From Cohnella rhizosphaerae (GTDB lineage: Bacteria; Bacillota; Bacilli; Paenibacillales; Paenibacillaceae): a stretch of DNA of 64,000 nucleotides. Shown here piece by piece: positions 63,650 through 64,000 of the stretch. The stretch covers positions 434,001 through 498,000 of the forward strand of contig NZ_JAPDIA010000007.1 in the NCBI RefSeq assembly GCF_029525575.1, read 5' to 3'. The notes below the pieces were generated by a model. It worked only from the letters and a program-made list of their open reading frames with translations. It was not told the origin of the DNA and ran no database searches. The position numbers were made by a program, and so were the translations under genes. How positions within the stretch are numbered: the first letter of the stretch is position 1; each line of letters begins with the position of its first letter.

Positions 63650-63822
63650 CTTTCCATCATGAAAACCAGGAAGACAACCTGAAACGTGAAAATTTTTTAT
63701 CCGGACTCGCAGTCCAATAGCCTGTGCTTCGAAGGTTGTCCATTCAGTTTTGTGTTCGGGGTAAGATCCACCGCAAAAAACCACGAACTTGACCTGGTCA
63801 ACTTCAGTATCTTAGAAATCAC
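63650..63822 (-). ncRNA. Candidate bridge RNA region of the IS110 element
   Basis: IS110 elements encode a bridge RNA in the non-coding end 5 prime of the transposase that pairs with donor and target DNA. The 170 bp before the start codon are free of genes and have room for it. I cannot identify the loops by eye. Prediction by position only. Confidence 0.35.
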
Positions 63823-63826
63823 TAAA

Positions 63827-63857
63827 AAAAGGCTACGATGAGATATTCATCATAGCC
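63827..63857 (-). terminator. Terminator of the minus-strand gene at the window end
   Basis: AGGCTACGATGA pairs with TCATCATAGCCT around GATAT. Read on the minus strand the stem is followed by seven T. It ends the partial gene at 63873-64000 and limits the IS element. Confidence 0.9.
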
Positions 63858-63872
63858 TGTGACCCGGCAGGA

Positions 63873-64000
63873 TCATGAATGTTTTGTGAATGATCGATCC
63901 GCCCGTCCCGGTTTCTTCCGGATCCCGATCGATACGAGCGGGCCGTAATTCATCAAGCGGACCATCAGCTTGGCCATTTGAGCGGGCGCCAGCTGTCGGC
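63873..64000 (-). CDS. C-terminal end of an unidentified gene (cut by window end)
   Basis: A minus-strand frame entering from the right border reads QLAPAQMAKLMVRLMNYGPL then VSIGIRKKPGRADRSFTKHS and stops at 63873-63875. A strong terminator follows directly, which supports it as the true end of a gene. The tail does not let me name a family. Confidence 0.5.
   Translation of the reverse strand, partial: RQLAPAQMAKLMVRLMNYGPLVSIGIRKKPGRADRSFTKHS

Larger units (their letters stand above)
62310..63825 (-). mobile_element. IS110-family insertion sequence (ends approximate)
   Basis: A single transposase gene on the minus strand, with about 85 bp of non-coding DNA at its 3 prime side and about 185 bp before its start. 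The exact ends are not visible because IS110 elements lack clear terminal inverted repeats. The outer limits are set by the GNAT terminator (62300) and by a minus-strand terminator (63829-63857). Confidence 0.8.

Overview
The window is a GC-rich (roughly 60 %) Firmicute chromosome segment. Several things point to a Paenibacillaceae bacterium such as Cohnella or Paenibacillus: AGGAGG-type ribosome binding sites, many S-layer-homology (SLH) surface proteins, a LplB/LplC/lipoprotein sugar importer next to a YesM/YesN two-component pair, a SwrC-like RND pump, ECF41 sigma factor logic and a c-di-GMP-I riboswitch. The genus is an inference from gene content.

Layout. 0-3.3 kb: the tail of a dockerin-bearing secreted protein, then 13 nt later an anchoring protein with two cohesin-like domains, FN3 and three SLH motifs; together they look like a miniature cellulosome-type pair. 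3.6-11.1 kb: chemoreceptor, secreted PPC-type protein, ECF sigma/anti-sigma pair, GNAT, a GGCAG minisatellite, a coiled-coil protein and a polysaccharide deacetylase. 11.1-18.2 kb: DUF2306 membrane protein with a 43-aa companion, a two-component system, a TetR-controlled STAS/oxidoreductase/SDR cluster, an AHSA1 protein behind a MerR-type promoter and an EEP-family hydrolase. 18.4-25.1 kb: a CBO0543 protein, a chimeric GH3/solute-binding-protein ORF divergent from a LacI regulator, a circularly permuted GH3 glucosidase, then repeats. 25.3-37.9 kb: RND pump, glycosyltransferase, riboswitch-controlled GGDEF-EAL protein, TetR/isochorismatase/MFS cluster, flavohemoglobin behind a CRP/FNR box, Crp/Fnr regulator, HPP protein and PPOX-like protein. 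38.0-39.0 kb: hairpins and a 15-unit 52-bp satellite. 39.1-47.7 kb: sugar ABC importer, FAD oxidoreductase and YesN/YesM. 47.8-50.6 kb: ECF41 sigma, AhpD-like protein and epimerase. 50.8-61.4 kb: Rrf2 regulator, then a 7TM histidine kinase and BTAD response regulator whose promoter is nearly identical to the one in front of three large secreted/SLH proteins. 61.4-64 kb: double GNAT, an IS110-family element and the end of a minus-strand gene.

Thirteen genes are interrupted at 18 places, always in a homopolymer of at least five bases and always resuming in another frame with family-consistent sequence. This looks much more like indel error in the read data than true gene decay, so the genes are annotated across the breaks. 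Intergenic repeats are unusually rich and varied: four tandem arrays, a two-copy four-module inverted element and hairpin clusters.
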